Source: Oceaniglobus indicus
Lineage (GTDB): Bacteria > Pseudomonadota > Alphaproteobacteria > Rhodobacterales > Rhodobacteraceae
Assembly (NCBI RefSeq): GCF_002751875.1
Contig: NZ_NMZM01000005.1
Location: forward strand, 124,001 to 188,000
Direction: 5' to 3'
DNA: 64,000 nt
Shown here: in pieces, positions 47,201 to 56,092 of the stretch
Numbering within the stretch: position 1 is the stretch's first letter
How the letters are laid out: each line of letters opens with the position of its first letter
Notes under the pieces: generated by a model
Seen by the model: only the letters and a program-made list of their open reading frames with translations
Told to the model about the DNA's origin: nothing
Database searches by the model: none
Made by a program: the position numbers and the translations under genes

Positions 47201-47946
47201 GGCGCATCCCCCAGATAGGCACGGCGCACATCGACATCGACGCGCACCTCGTCCACCGTGCCGGTGGCGATGATCCGCCCCTCGACCAGAACGCTGATCC
47301 GGTCGGCCAGCGCGAACACCGCGTCCATGTCGTGTTCGACCAGAAGGATCGGCGCCTCGGCCTTCAGTCCCGCCAGCATCGCGCGCAACCGCAATGCGCC
47401 CGCGCCGTCCAGCCCGGCCATGGGTTCGTCCATCACGAAGACCCGGGGTGACAGGGTCAGCGCGACGGCGATTTCCAACAACCGCCGCTGCCCGTGCGAC
47501 AGGTCCGCGACGCGCTGCGCGGCGACATCGCCCAGCCCGGTCCGCTCCAGCGCCGCGTGCGCCCGCCCACGCAGCGCGCCTGGCCCCAGGGCATTGCCGA
47601 ACAGCCGGGGGCGACGACCGGTGGCGCCCAACGCGCCCAGCACGGCGTTTTGCAGCACGGTATCCTCGCCCGCCAGGTCCGACACCTGGAAGGTCCGCGC
47701 CAATCCGCGCCGTGCCCGTGCCGCCGTGTCCAGCGCGGTGACGTCATCGCCGTTCAGTATCACCTGTCCGGCGTCGGGCTTCAGCCCCCCCGCCAGTTGC
47801 GCGATCAGCGTCGACTTGCCCGCCCCGTTCGGCCCGATCAGCGCGTGGATTTCACCCTGCCGCAGGTCGAACGATATGTCCCGGCTTGCCGCGAGCGCGC
47901 CAAAGCGCTTGCACAGGCCGCGCACCGCCAGCACCGGATCAGTCAT
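47197..47946 (-). CDS. livG: ABC transporter ATPase LivG
   Basis: 249-residue partner ATPase. Walker A GPNGAGKSTLI near residue 36, a typical LivG insert with ARRGLARTFQVSDL near 78, signature LSHGQRRLLEIAVAL near 148 and Walker B VFVMDEPMAGLD. It overlaps livM by 8 bases and livF by 4, which points to a single transcript. Normal length for LivG (about 250). Confidence 0.93.
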   Translation of the reverse strand: MTDPVLAVRGLCKRFGALAASRDISFDLRQGEIHALIGPNGAGKSTLIAQLAGGLKPDAGQVILNGDDVTALDTAARARRGLARTFQVSDLAGEDTVLQNAVLGALGATGRRPRLFGNALGPGALRGRAHAALERTGLGDVAAQRVADLSHGQRRLLEIAVALTLSPRVFVMDEPMAGLDGAGALRLRAMLAGLKAEAPILLVEHDMDAVFALADRISVLVEGRIIATGTVDEVRVDVDVRRAYLGDAP

Positions 47947-48922
47947 GGCGCACCGCCGGCCCGCAGATCGACCCGATCAGCCCGCCGCGCGCGAACAGCA
48001 CGACACCCAGAAGCAGCGCGCCCAGATAGATGTGCCAATAGTCGGACACACCGCCCAACACATGTTCCAGCGTCACGAACAGAACCGCCCCCGCCACCGG
48101 GCCGAACAGCCGTGCCACACCGCCGAGGATGACGAACACCACGATTTCGCCACTGGTTTGCCAACTGAACATGGTCGGACTTACGAAACGGTTAAGATCG
48201 GCGAACAGCGCGCCCGCCAATCCGGTCAGCGTGCCCGAGATGACAAAGGCGGTCAGCCGCAAGCCATAGGGGGACAGGCCGACCGTCCGTGCCCGCATCG
48301 CCGATTGCCGCGCCGCGTTCAGGGCCAGGCCGAACGGGCTGCGCGCCAGTTGCCACGCCACCACCAGGCCCAGCGCCAGCATCGCCAGGGACAGGCCATA
48401 GAATGTCAGGGGGTCCAGCGTATTCAGGCCCGGAAATCCGTTTCGGACATAGATCGACAGGCCGTCCTCCCCGCCATAGGCCGGCCAGGAGATCGCGAAG
48501 TAATAGAACATCTGCCCGAAGGCGAGCGTGATCATGATGAAATACACGCCCGAGGTCCGCAGGCTGAGCGCGCCGATCGCCAGCGCCGCAAGGGCCGAGG
48601 CCGCCAGCGCGATCAGCCAGATCACCGGCATCGACGTGGTGCCTTCGATCGACAGCGGCCATTCGATCAGCGGATCGTAATTCTGCGCGTGGCTGGCCAG
48701 GATGCCCATGGCATAGCCGCCGATCCCGAAGAACGCCGCGTGCCCCAGGCTGACCAGACCGCCAAGGCCCAGCGCGATGTTCAGCCCGACACCGGCCAAT
48801 GCAAGGATCACGGCGCGCGTCGCCAGCGTGATCAGAAACGGCTGATCGGTGGCCTGCGCCCACAGCGGAAACGCCACCAGCCCGAGGCAAAGCGCGGTGT
48901 TGAACAGGGTTTCACGCCTCAT
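47939..48922 (-). CDS. livM: ABC transporter permease LivM
   Basis: 327 residues, about nine membrane segments, with the LivM pattern GVGLNIALGLGGLVSLGHAAFFGIGGY near residue 42 and a C-terminal AQ-like SPTMFSWQTSGEIVVFVILGG. It overlaps livH by 4 bases and livG by 8. Together with LivH it forms the translocation path of the importer. Confidence 0.93.
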   Translation of the reverse strand: MRRETLFNTALCLGLVAFPLWAQATDQPFLITLATRAVILALAGVGLNIALGLGGLVSLGHAAFFGIGGYAMGILASHAQNYDPLIEWPLSIEGTTSMPVIWLIALAASALAALAIGALSLRTSGVYFIMITLAFGQMFYYFAISWPAYGGEDGLSIYVRNGFPGLNTLDPLTFYGLSLAMLALGLVVAWQLARSPFGLALNAARQSAMRARTVGLSPYGLRLTAFVISGTLTGLAGALFADLNRFVSPTMFSWQTSGEIVVFVILGGVARLFGPVAGAVLFVTLEHVLGGVSDYWHIYLGALLLGVVLFARGGLIGSICGPAVRHD

Positions 48923-49839
48923 GCCCGCGCCCCGTAAAGACCCGTGGGTCGCCAGATCAGGACACCCGCCATCAGGATATAGATCGCCATCGACGCCAGC
49001 GCCGAGCCGACCGAGGCGGCGGCGGACGGCTCCATCACCAGGGCGAACAGTCGCGGCAGGAACAGACCGCCCAGCGTATCCGTCAGCCCCACCAACAGCG
49101 CGCCGACCAGCGCGCCCCGGATCGACCCGATACCGCCGATCACGATCACCACGAAGGCCAGGATCAGCACCGGCTCGCCCATGCCGACCTGCACTGACTG
49201 GATCGCGCCGACCAGCGCCCCGGCCAGGCCGGCCAGCGCGGCACCCAGCGCGAACACGATGGTATAGAGGCGGCGAATGTCCACGCCGAGGGCGGCGATC
49301 ATCTCGCGGTCGGACTCACCGGCGCGAATACGGATGCCAAGACGGGTGCGCGTGATCAGCAGGCCCAGCGCACCGGCCACCGCCAGCCCGACACCGATCA
49401 GCACCAGCCGATAGGTCGGATACTGGATGCCGCCGGGCAATGTCACCGGCCCCGACAACCATGGCGGAATGTCGAGGAACAGCGGAAACGATCCGAACAC
49501 CCAGCGCGTGCCTTCGGAAAAGATCAGGATCAGCGCAAAGGTCGCCAGCACCTGGTCCAGGTGGTCGCGATCATACAGACGCCGGATCACCAGCATCTCC
49601 ACCAGCGCCCCCGCCGCCGCCGCCGCCGCCAGCGCGGCGACCAGGGCCAGCAGGAACGATCCGGTTGCCCCGGCGACGGCCGCCGCCGCGAAGGCCCCGA
49701 TCATGTAGAGCGATCCGTGGGCAAGGTTGATCAGCCCCATGACCCCGAACACCAGGGTCAGCCCGGCGGACATGAGGAACAGCATCACCCCGAACTGCAA
49801 ACCGTTCAGGATCTGTTCGGCCAGCAGGACCGCGCTCAT
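48919..49839 (-). CDS. livH: ABC transporter permease LivH
   Basis: 306-residue permease with about eight membrane segments. The opening ILNGLQFGVMLFLMSAGLTL and GVMGLINLAHGSLYMIGAF match LivH. GIGSIRGALVGALLVGLTDTLG lies near 235. The first of the four overlapping transport genes (livHMGF) on the minus strand. The binding protein gene is separated from it by an acetyltransferase gene on the other strand. Confidence 0.93.
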   Translation of the reverse strand: MSAVLLAEQILNGLQFGVMLFLMSAGLTLVFGVMGLINLAHGSLYMIGAFAAAAVAGATGSFLLALVAALAAAAAAGALVEMLVIRRLYDRDHLDQVLATFALILIFSEGTRWVFGSFPLFLDIPPWLSGPVTLPGGIQYPTYRLVLIGVGLAVAGALGLLITRTRLGIRIRAGESDREMIAALGVDIRRLYTIVFALGAALAGLAGALVGAIQSVQVGMGEPVLILAFVVIVIGGIGSIRGALVGALLVGLTDTLGGLFLPRLFALVMEPSAAASVGSALASMAIYILMAGVLIWRPTGLYGARA

Positions 49840-49895
49840 GGCCGTTTTCGCCGCGTCGATGTATGGCTGCGGCCCATGCGAAAGGAAGCCGCCAG

Positions 49896-50384
49896 ATGAC
49901 TCCGACGATCCGTCCTGCCACCCCTGATGACGCCGCCGCCATCGCCGACATTCTCAATCCGCTGATCCGCGCCGGCGGGACCACCGCGCTGGAGCGTGAA
50001 CTGGACGCGGCCGGCGTGGCCGACATGGTGTTCGATCCCGCCCGCCTGATCGCGTGCCACGTCGCGCTGGACGACAGCGGTATCGTCGCCGGCGTTCAAT
50101 GGCTGTCGCATATCGACGGATTTCCAAACGATCACGGCGACATCGCCACCTTCGCGCGCGCAGAGCCCAAGGTGCCGGGCGTCGGACGCGCCCTGTTCGC
50201 CGCGACGCGGCAGGCCGCCCGCGACGCGGGCCTGGCCGCCATCATGGCAAGGATCCGGGCGGACAACACCGGCGGGCTGGCCTATTACGGCAAGATGGGG
50301 TTCGTGGATCATGACAGGTTCATCGGCGTGCCGCTGGCCGACGGCACGCGCGTGGATCGGATCGTCAAACGGCTTATCCCCTGA
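49896..50384 (+). CDS. GNAT family N-acetyltransferase
   Basis: 162-residue acyltransferase. RPATPDDAAAIADILNPLI opens the GNAT fold; the acetyl-CoA site is in VPGVGRALFAATRQAARDAG near residue 95, and the terminal beta strands follow (GGLAYYGKMGFVDHD). ATG at 49896 has GGA about 10 bases upstream. It lies antisense between livH and livK; its stop abuts the livK stop with no spacing (50384/50385). The insertion splits an otherwise standard transporter cluster. Substrate unknown. Confidence 0.87.
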   Translation: MTPTIRPATPDDAAAIADILNPLIRAGGTTALERELDAAGVADMVFDPARLIACHVALDDSGIVAGVQWLSHIDGFPNDHGDIATFARAEPKVPGVGRALFAATRQAARDAGLAAIMARIRADNTGGLAYYGKMGFVDHDRFIGVPLADGTRVDRIVKRLIP

Positions 50385-51524
50385 TCACATCTTGCAATCG
50401 GCGGCATAGGCGTCGCCGTGATCGGTCAGGGCCGTTCCGACGATCTTGTTGGTGAACACATCGCCGTCCCGGATCACCTCGCGCACATAGATGTCCTGAA
50501 TCGGGTGGTGGTTGGTGTTGAACCGGAATGCGCCGCGGGTGCTGTCGAAATCCGCCTCTTTCAGGGCCGCGCGGAAGGCATCGGCGTCGCTGACGTCGGC
50601 CTTGTCCATGGCGCTGAGCAGAAGGTTGGCGGTGTCGAAACCCTGCGATGCATAGAGCGATGGCAAACGGTCATATTCCGCGACGAAGGCGTCGACGAAG
50701 GCGACGTTCGCCGCGTTGTCCAGATCCCTGGACCATTGCGAGGTGTTCTTCACGCCCAGCGCCGCATCGCCGACCGCCTGCAGGATCCCCTGATCGAAGC
50801 TGAACGCCGGGCCGACCACGGGCAGATCGACGCCGCTGTCGGCGTATTGCTTGAGGAACGAGATGCCCATGCCGCCGGGCAGGAAGAAGAACACGGAATC
50901 GGCGCCGCTGGCCCGGATCTGGGCGATTTCCGCGGCGTAATCGGTCTGTCCCAGCTGGGTATAGATTTCGCCCGCGACCGCGCCCTCGTATTCCCGCCGA
51001 TAGCCGGTCAGCGCGTCCTTGCCGGCCGGATAGTTCGGCGCCAGCAGGAAGCTGTTGGCAAGGCCCGCGTCATTGGCATAGGCGCCCGCCGCCTCGTGCA
51101 GGTTGTCGTTCTGCCATGCGACGTTGAAATAGTTCTTGTTGCAGCCCCGCCCGGCCAGTTGCGACGGCCCCGCATTGGGCGAAAGATAGAATTTGCCCTG
51201 CGCCACTGCCGACGGCACCACGGCCATCGCCAGGTTGGACCAGACGATACCGGTCAGCACGTCGACCTTTTCCGACTGGATCATCCGGTCGGCCAGTTGC
51301 ACGGCGACGTCGGGCTTGCGCTGATCATCCTCGATCACGACGCTCAGGTCCGGGTTGTCGGCCTGTTTCACGGCCAGCATGAAACCGTCACGCACGTCGA
51401 TGCCAAGGCCGGCGCCGCCGCCTGACAGGGTGGTGATCATCCCCACCTTGACCGGTTCGGCCAGCGCGCCGCCAACCAGTCCGGCAGCCAAAGTCGCGCA
51501 AAGCGCACCTGTCCGTAACATCAT
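50385..51524 (-). CDS. ABC transporter substrate-binding protein (LivK/Peripla_BP_6 type)
   Basis: 379 residues with a signal peptide (MMLRTGALCATLAAGLVGGA) and a type I periplasmic binding fold. VKVGMITTLSGGGAGLGIDVRDGF opens the mature domain; FYLSPNAGPSQLAGRGCN and DTANLLLSAMD are also family-like. ATG with GGGAG about 6 bases upstream. It should feed LivHMGF, whose genes lie on the same strand on the far side of the GNAT gene. The ligand is not readable; aromatic compounds, amides and branched-chain amino acids are all known for this family. Confidence 0.9.
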   Translation of the reverse strand: MMLRTGALCATLAAGLVGGALAEPVKVGMITTLSGGGAGLGIDVRDGFMLAVKQADNPDLSVVIEDDQRKPDVAVQLADRMIQSEKVDVLTGIVWSNLAMAVVPSAVAQGKFYLSPNAGPSQLAGRGCNKNYFNVAWQNDNLHEAAGAYANDAGLANSFLLAPNYPAGKDALTGYRREYEGAVAGEIYTQLGQTDYAAEIAQIRASGADSVFFFLPGGMGISFLKQYADSGVDLPVVGPAFSFDQGILQAVGDAALGVKNTSQWSRDLDNAANVAFVDAFVAEYDRLPSLYASQGFDTANLLLSAMDKADVSDADAFRAALKEADFDSTRGAFRFNTNHHPIQDIYVREVIRDGDVFTNKIVGTALTDHGDAYAADCKM

Positions 51525-51626
51525 TCCCGTCTCCCTGATCGGTCTTTATCGTTTCGACGCAGGCTATACGGTGCACGGCGCACAGGGCAAGCCGAAGGAT
51601 CAGGTGTTTTTCGACACCCTCGCACG

Positions 51627-51646
51627 AAAAAAGGGCGGGCGGCCCT
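51627..51646 (-). terminator. Rho-independent terminator of tRNA-Gly
   Basis: Stem AGGGC/GCCCT with a 5-base loop and TTTTTT following on the minus strand. It sits about 33 bases past the tRNA 3' end, between it and the livK start. Confidence 0.72.
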
Positions 51647-51678
51647 CACCGTTCGATTGTCACGTCAGGGGGAATGTC

Positions 51679-51752
51679 TGGAGCGGGCGGCGGGAATCGA
51701 ACCCGCGTCATCAGCTTGGAAGGCTGAGGTCTTACCATTACACAACGCCCGC
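51679..51752 (-). tRNA. tRNA-Gly (anticodon UCC), CCA encoded
   Basis: Full cloverleaf on the minus strand: 7-base acceptor stem GCGGGCG/CGCCCGC, D-arm with TGGTAA, anticodon stem TCAGC/GCTGA and loop CTTCCAA giving anticodon TCC, T-arm GCGGG TTCGATT CCCGC. The discriminator is U and the CCA tail is encoded. Reads GGA and GGG. A terminator follows downstream. Confidence 0.97.
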
Positions 51753-51974
51753 TCGGACATCTCGTCGCTAGAGGAATCGCACCCCGAGGTCAAGACCACC
51801 GTGCAGCCCGAGAGCGTGGTTTTCGGATGCACGGCAATTTTCCGGCCACCGGTGGGCGCGGGGCGGATCGTCTGAACCGCCCCTCGCTCCCGCGACACGA
51901 CAGGGGTGAGGCGGGCCATCAGGCCGCCCCGCTGCGCGGTCGCAATCAAAGCCGGGCCGGTGCACGACCGTGGG

Positions 51975-53351
51975 TCAGATCGTGGCGAACACCTGGTCGA
52001 TGGCGTCCTTCGTCACGGTGACCAACGTGTCGGCCTCGTCCCGGGTCAGGCACAGCGGCGGCGAATATCCCAGGATGTCGCCTTGGGGCATGGCCCGCGC
52101 GATGACGTTGCGTTCGGCCATGGCGGCGACCACCTGGGCGCTGATCTTGCGGTTGGGATCGAAGAACACCCGGTCATCACGATCCTCGACCAGTTCGACG
52201 GCGCACAACATGCCGTCGCCACGCACTTCGCCGACGTTCGGATGATCCCCCACGGCCGCCTGCATCTGGCGGATCAGGTAGGGGCCGACGTCGTTGACGT
52301 TGTCGATCAGCTTCAGGTCGTCCAGCACCTTGAGGTTGGCGATTCCGGCCGCGGCACCGATGGGATGGGCCGAATAGGTCCAGCCATGGCCCATGGTGCC
52401 GTTCTCGTCGGTTCCGCGTTCCAGAACCGCCGCCACCTCGTCGGAGATCACCGAACCCGACAGCGGTGCATAGGCCGAGGTCAGCCCCTTGGCGATGGTC
52501 ATGATGTCGGGCTTCATGCCGTAGTATTCGGAGCCGAACATCGTGCCCATCCGCCCGAAACCTGTCACCACCTCGTCCGCGACCAGCAGGATGTCGTGCT
52601 TTTTCAACACGGCCTGCACCGCGTCCCAATACCCCTCGGGCGGTGCGACGATGCCGCCGGTGCCCAGCAAAGGTTCGGCCCAGAAGGCCGCGATCGTATC
52701 GGCGCCCTCGGCTTCGATGATCGATTCCAGGTTGGCGACCAGGTGGGCGGTGAACGCCGCCTCGTCCATCGACCGGTCCTCGCGGCGATAGAAATACGGC
52801 GCGTCGGCATGCAGGAAGCCTGGCAACGGCAGATTGAACGTCTTGTGAAACAGATGAAGCCCCGTCAGCGATCCGGTGACCAGGCCCGATCCGTGATAGC
52901 CGCGCCAGCGCGAGATGATCTTTCGCTTTTCGGGCCGCCCGAGGATGTTGTTCATCGCCCAGACCAGTTTCACGTTGGTTTCGTTCGCGTCCGAGCCGCC
53001 GAGCCCGAAATAGACCTTGTTCAGGTGGGCCGGCGTACGTTCGGCCACCATGTGGGCCAAGGTGATTGCTGCCTCGGTGCTGTGACCCACGTAGGAGTGG
53101 TAATAGGCCAGCTCGTGCGCCTGCTTGGCGATCGCCTCGGCCACCTCGGGGCGACCATAGCCGATGTTGACGCAGTAAAGACCGGCGAACCCGTCGAGCA
53201 TCCGGTTGCCGTCGCGATCGGTGACGTGGGAATCCTTGGCGCCGGTCATGATCCGCGTCGGGCTTTCGCCGCGACTGTGCTGCGCCCAGTGGGTCGCGGG
53301 GTGAAGGAGGGACGCGCGGTCCCATTGATCAAGTGCGTCGTTTCTGAGCAT
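51975..53351 (-). CDS. Class III (omega-type) PLP-dependent aminotransferase
   Basis: 458-residue fold-type I transaminase. PLP-binding Lys in TIAKGLTSAYAPLSG near residue 288; DEVVTGFGRMGTMFG near 255; SDANETNVKL near 122. Members of this group act on omega-amino acids, taurine, putrescine or beta-alanine with pyruvate as common acceptor; the precise substrate is not readable. The ATG at 53351 has GAGG 6 bases upstream; the frame continues 25 codons further without conserved sequence. It stands alone, flanked by the tRNA and a 300-base gap. Confidence 0.9.
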   Translation of the reverse strand: MLRNDALDQWDRASLLHPATHWAQHSRGESPTRIMTGAKDSHVTDRDGNRMLDGFAGLYCVNIGYGRPEVAEAIAKQAHELAYYHSYVGHSTEAAITLAHMVAERTPAHLNKVYFGLGGSDANETNVKLVWAMNNILGRPEKRKIISRWRGYHGSGLVTGSLTGLHLFHKTFNLPLPGFLHADAPYFYRREDRSMDEAAFTAHLVANLESIIEAEGADTIAAFWAEPLLGTGGIVAPPEGYWDAVQAVLKKHDILLVADEVVTGFGRMGTMFGSEYYGMKPDIMTIAKGLTSAYAPLSGSVISDEVAAVLERGTDENGTMGHGWTYSAHPIGAAAGIANLKVLDDLKLIDNVNDVGPYLIRQMQAAVGDHPNVGEVRGDGMLCAVELVEDRDDRVFFDPNRKISAQVVAAMAERNVIARAMPQGDILGYSPPLCLTRDEADTLVTVTKDAIDQVFATI

Positions 53352-53651
53352 GTCCGGCCTCGTGTTTTGCGCTGCGGTCCGGCGCAGCCTAGGACCGCCA
53401 TCCGAAAAGGGCAAACACCAGTGCACAGCGATCGAGGGCCGGTGTATGGTGCGACGGCTGATGAGTATTTATGGCAAGAAAAAACCTGGGGCCCGGCCAG
53501 CCGCCACTTTGGTGGATCTCGACAGGGGATCGGACGCTGTGTCAGCATCGGGGCGGCGCACCGGCTGTCGGCCGGTCACGAAAGGGTGCGATCAGAAGGT
53601 GTCGGGAAAACATCATAGGGTTGCCGAAGGGCAGCGGCGCGAGGCGTCGCG
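53352..53651. other. 300-base gap without a convincing gene
   Basis: Two overlapping open frames (ATG at 53456/53471) pass through but show no family features and run into the next gene out of frame. A short A-rich patch (53470-53485) is visible. The region must hold promoters for the divergent aminotransferase and small membrane-protein genes; no specific site can be named. Confidence 0.5.
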
Positions 53652-53954
53652 GTGAGGCGCCGCGTCGTGCTGCCGCGGGCCTTGCTGTGGGGCATCGCGA
53701 TGCTGACGCTGGGCGCGGCGGTGCTGGGGTTTTCACTGGGGCGCGACGCGGCGGAGATGACCGAGACGCAGGTGATTTCGGTTTACGCGAAGCGCTATGC
53801 CGCCGAAACCGGGCGACCGCTGACCGATTGCATCGCCGTGCCGGGCCAGGGCCGCGTCTGGCTGGTGGTCCGCTGTGGCAGCGGTGAACGCCAGCGGGTG
53901 TATCCGGTGGCAAGGGATGGCCGGCTGGCGCCGACGGCCCTGCCGGACGCCTGA
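53652..53954 (+). CDS. Small single-pass membrane protein
   Basis: 100 residues. A basic N-terminus and one membrane helix (LPRALLWGIAMLTLGAAVLG) lead to a short extracytoplasmic domain with two cysteines, TDCIAVPGQG and VVRCGSGE, which could form a disulfide. GTG start at 53652. A strong hairpin follows the stop after 3 bases. Family not recognised; the layout is that of a small envelope-facing protein. Faces the convergent fasciclin gene. Confidence 0.68.
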   Translation: MRRRVVLPRALLWGIAMLTLGAAVLGFSLGRDAAEMTETQVISVYAKRYAAETGRPLTDCIAVPGQGRVWLVVRCGSGERQRVYPVARDGRLAPTALPDA

Positions 53955-53956
53955 GC

Positions 53957-53992
53957 CGCCCGCCTGCACCGATACGCAGGCGGGCGTTCTTC
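53957..53992 (+). terminator. Terminator between the small membrane-protein and fasciclin genes
   Basis: Perfect 11-base stem CGCCCGCCTGC/GCAGGCGGGCG with an 8-base loop, followed by TTCTTCGCTT on the + strand. It closes the 53652 gene; no T tract is present on the minus strand side, so it is probably one-directional. Confidence 0.75.
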
Positions 53993-53994
53993 GC

Positions 53995-54540
53995 TTATTG
54001 CTTGGGCAGCATGACCCGGTCGATCACGTGGATCACGCCGTTCGACTGCTTGACGTCCGCCGTGGTCACGGTGGCGGTGCGTCCGTTTTCGTCGGTCAGG
54101 GTGATCTTGTCGCCGTCCATCTTGGCGGCCAGCGTGCAGCCGCCCACGGTCGGCACCGGGTGGTTGCCATCGTCATCGGCGATCATTCCCGCGATCGCGT
54201 CGGACATCGCGTTGGCCGACACCACGTGGCACGTCAGGATCTTGGCAAGCTGATCCTTGTTTTCATCCATCATCAACGAATTGAGCGAATCCTTCTTGAT
54301 CATGGCGAAGGCGTCGTCGGTCGGTGCGAACACGGTGAACGGCCCTTCTGATTTCAGCGTGTCGACCAGCCCGGCCTGCACCACCGCGGCAACCAGCGTC
54401 GTGTGGATGGGCGAGTTCATCGCGTTGTCGACGATGGTCTTGGACTCGAGCATTTCGGCGCCGCCCACCATGGGATTTTCAGCCATGGCACCGGTGGCCA
54501 GCAGGGAAAGGGTGGTGGCGATCATTGTCTTGCGAAGCAT
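53995..54540 (-). CDS. Secreted fasciclin-domain (FAS1) protein
   Basis: 181 residues: signal peptide MLRKTMIATTLSLLATGAMA and one FAS1 domain. The two conserved boxes are seen: GPFTVFAPTDDAFAMI (H1-like) and NGVIHVIDRVMLP at the end (H2). A central loop with KILTCHVVSANAMSDAIAG fits the family. FAS1 proteins are adhesion or surface-associated. The ATG at 54540 has AGGA about 7 bases upstream. It follows the RskA-like anti-sigma gene at about 130 bases on the same strand, an arrangement known from other sigma factor loci. Confidence 0.92.
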   Translation of the reverse strand: MLRKTMIATTLSLLATGAMAENPMVGGAEMLESKTIVDNAMNSPIHTTLVAAVVQAGLVDTLKSEGPFTVFAPTDDAFAMIKKDSLNSLMMDENKDQLAKILTCHVVSANAMSDAIAGMIADDDGNHPVPTVGGCTLAAKMDGDKITLTDENGRTATVTTADVKQSNGVIHVIDRVMLPKQ

Positions 54541-54668
54541 TTGAAGTTCCTCATCTGGGTGTCCCGGCATGTTCACCGGATTGCCCTGAACCACGAAGCG
54601 CGCGGCACGGAAGTTTCGGCGCCGCGCGATTTTCTTTCGGATTGTTTCAGCCGGCCGTCGCAAGACAA

Positions 54669-55373
54669 TCAGACGTCGGCCAGGGCTCCGGCCGCCAGTA
54701 CGCTGCCCGTGGGCGCACCGGTGGGCGAACCTCCGGGCGGTTCGTCGCTGAGCGCGAGGGTCGATCCGCGCAGCACGTCGCGCAGGTCTTCGGGGATGGT
54801 GACGGTGACCTTGGGATCGTCGGGCAGCACGCCCAGCGATACCGGCGCATCGGCGCCCGGCGCGATCAGCCAGAGTTCGAGGACGCGACCCGGCGGGATA
54901 TCGCCGGCCGAACGGTTGACCACCAGCGCGGCCTCGTCCGGGTGGTATCCGGCCAGAACCTGGAACGCGGTGTCTTCCGATTGCATCTGGGCGATGTAGA
55001 TGGCCGGCGACAGACCGAAGATGTCATCGCGGTTGACCCCGACGAAGACGGCAAGGGCAATGGCCGCCGCGGCGCCGAGCATCCCGAGGCGCGCCCAGAT
55101 CGACCGGCCCCGCCGTGTCGGCGCCACGGTGTCGGTGGCCGGCGCGGCCATGCGCTCAAGCGCGGCGCGCACGCGGGCGGGCGGATCGACGGGGCGCACG
55201 TCAGCGGCGAGGTCGGCCAGAGCATCGGCCCACAGCGCCACCTCGGCGCGCAACGCACCGTCGACGTCCAGGCGCGCCTCGAATGTCGCGCGCTCGGCCG
55301 GATCAAGCAGGTGCAGGACGTATTCGCCCGCAAGCACTGCGTCGTCACGTTCCGGTTCCACGTCGTCCATCAT
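54669..55373 (-). CDS. RskA-type anti-sigma factor
   Basis: 234-residue membrane-bound regulator. An N-terminal cytosolic domain (AGEYVLHLLDPAERATFEARL) is followed by one membrane helix (about 92-112, IWARLGMLGAAAAIALAVFV) and a periplasmic RskA domain with GDIPPGRVLELWLIAPGADA near 168. Start at 55373 overlaps the sigma stop as ATGA, so it is co-made with the sigma factor and probably holds it at the membrane until a signal triggers release. The frame runs open upstream inside the sigma gene, but that part is a shadow. Confidence 0.9.
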   Translation of the reverse strand: MMDDVEPERDDAVLAGEYVLHLLDPAERATFEARLDVDGALRAEVALWADALADLAADVRPVDPPARVRAALERMAAPATDTVAPTRRGRSIWARLGMLGAAAAIALAVFVGVNRDDIFGLSPAIYIAQMQSEDTAFQVLAGYHPDEAALVVNRSAGDIPPGRVLELWLIAPGADAPVSLGVLPDDPKVTVTIPEDLRDVLRGSTLALSDEPPGGSPTGAPTGSVLAAGALADV

Positions 55374-55912
55374 TGGCTCAGGCAATCTTTCAGTTTCTGT
55401 AGGCTGCGACGCAGCCATGTTCGCATGGTATTCAGCGGCACGGCATAGGTGTCCGCCAACTCCTGATAGGTCATGCCGTCCAGATAGGCGCCCTTGACCG
55501 CCCCGGCCCTGTCGGCGGCCAGTTCGTCGAGGCACCTGTGCACCTGTGCGGCATCCGACGCCGCGACCGCCGCCGCTTCGGGGGTGGGGCCGTGATCCGG
55601 CAGTTCCGCGACCGCGTCGAGGTTTTCGGCCTTGGCCTTTCTCGCGCGCAGCCGGTCGATGGCGCCATTGCGGGCAATGGTTATCAGCCAGGTCATCGGG
55701 CTGAAGCCGTTCGCGGTATAGCGTCCGGCGTTGCGCCAGACCTTGACGAAGACATCCTGCAGGACGTCTTCGGCCTCGGCCCTGTCCCGCAACACACGCA
55801 GGCAGACGCCGAAGAGTTTCGCACTGGTCAGATCGTAGAGCGACATGAACGCCTGCCGGTCGCCATCGGCGGCGCGCAGTATCAGGCGTTCGATCTCTTG
55901 CGGTGTATTCAT
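55370..55912 (-). CDS. ECF RNA polymerase sigma factor (SigK/RpoE type)
   Basis: 180 residues. Region 2 from about residue 20 ([55 protein letters not shown]) and region 4 from about 125 ([40 protein letters not shown]). GGAGG stands 4 bases before the ATG, the strongest ribosome site in this part of the window. Its stop overlaps the anti-sigma start. Pairing with an RskA-type anti-sigma factor and a FAS1 gene resembles mycobacterial SigK. Confidence 0.93.
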   Translation of the reverse strand: MNTPQEIERLILRAADGDRQAFMSLYDLTSAKLFGVCLRVLRDRAEAEDVLQDVFVKVWRNAGRYTANGFSPMTWLITIARNGAIDRLRARKAKAENLDAVAELPDHGPTPEAAAVAASDAAQVHRCLDELAADRAGAVKGAYLDGMTYQELADTYAVPLNTMRTWLRRSLQKLKDCLSQ

Positions 55913-56092
55913 TTCGCCTCCCCGAATTGGGGGAGTAAAGCAAATCGCCCCGCCTGTGGCCAGAACAGAGTTCGACAGCGGGGTTTCCGCCGTCAAACCG
56001 CCGCGCCGCCCTTGCGGTTCAGCACGATATGTTGCACCACAATCGCCGATGGATGGCGTCTTGTCATACGGCGCCGGAAAGGGATGACACAC

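Noticed and set aside
53471-53887. 138-codon open frame starting in the A-rich patch before the small membrane-protein gene
   Set aside because: It overlaps that gene out of frame, has a random-looking Arg/Gly product, and no Shine-Dalgarno sequence.
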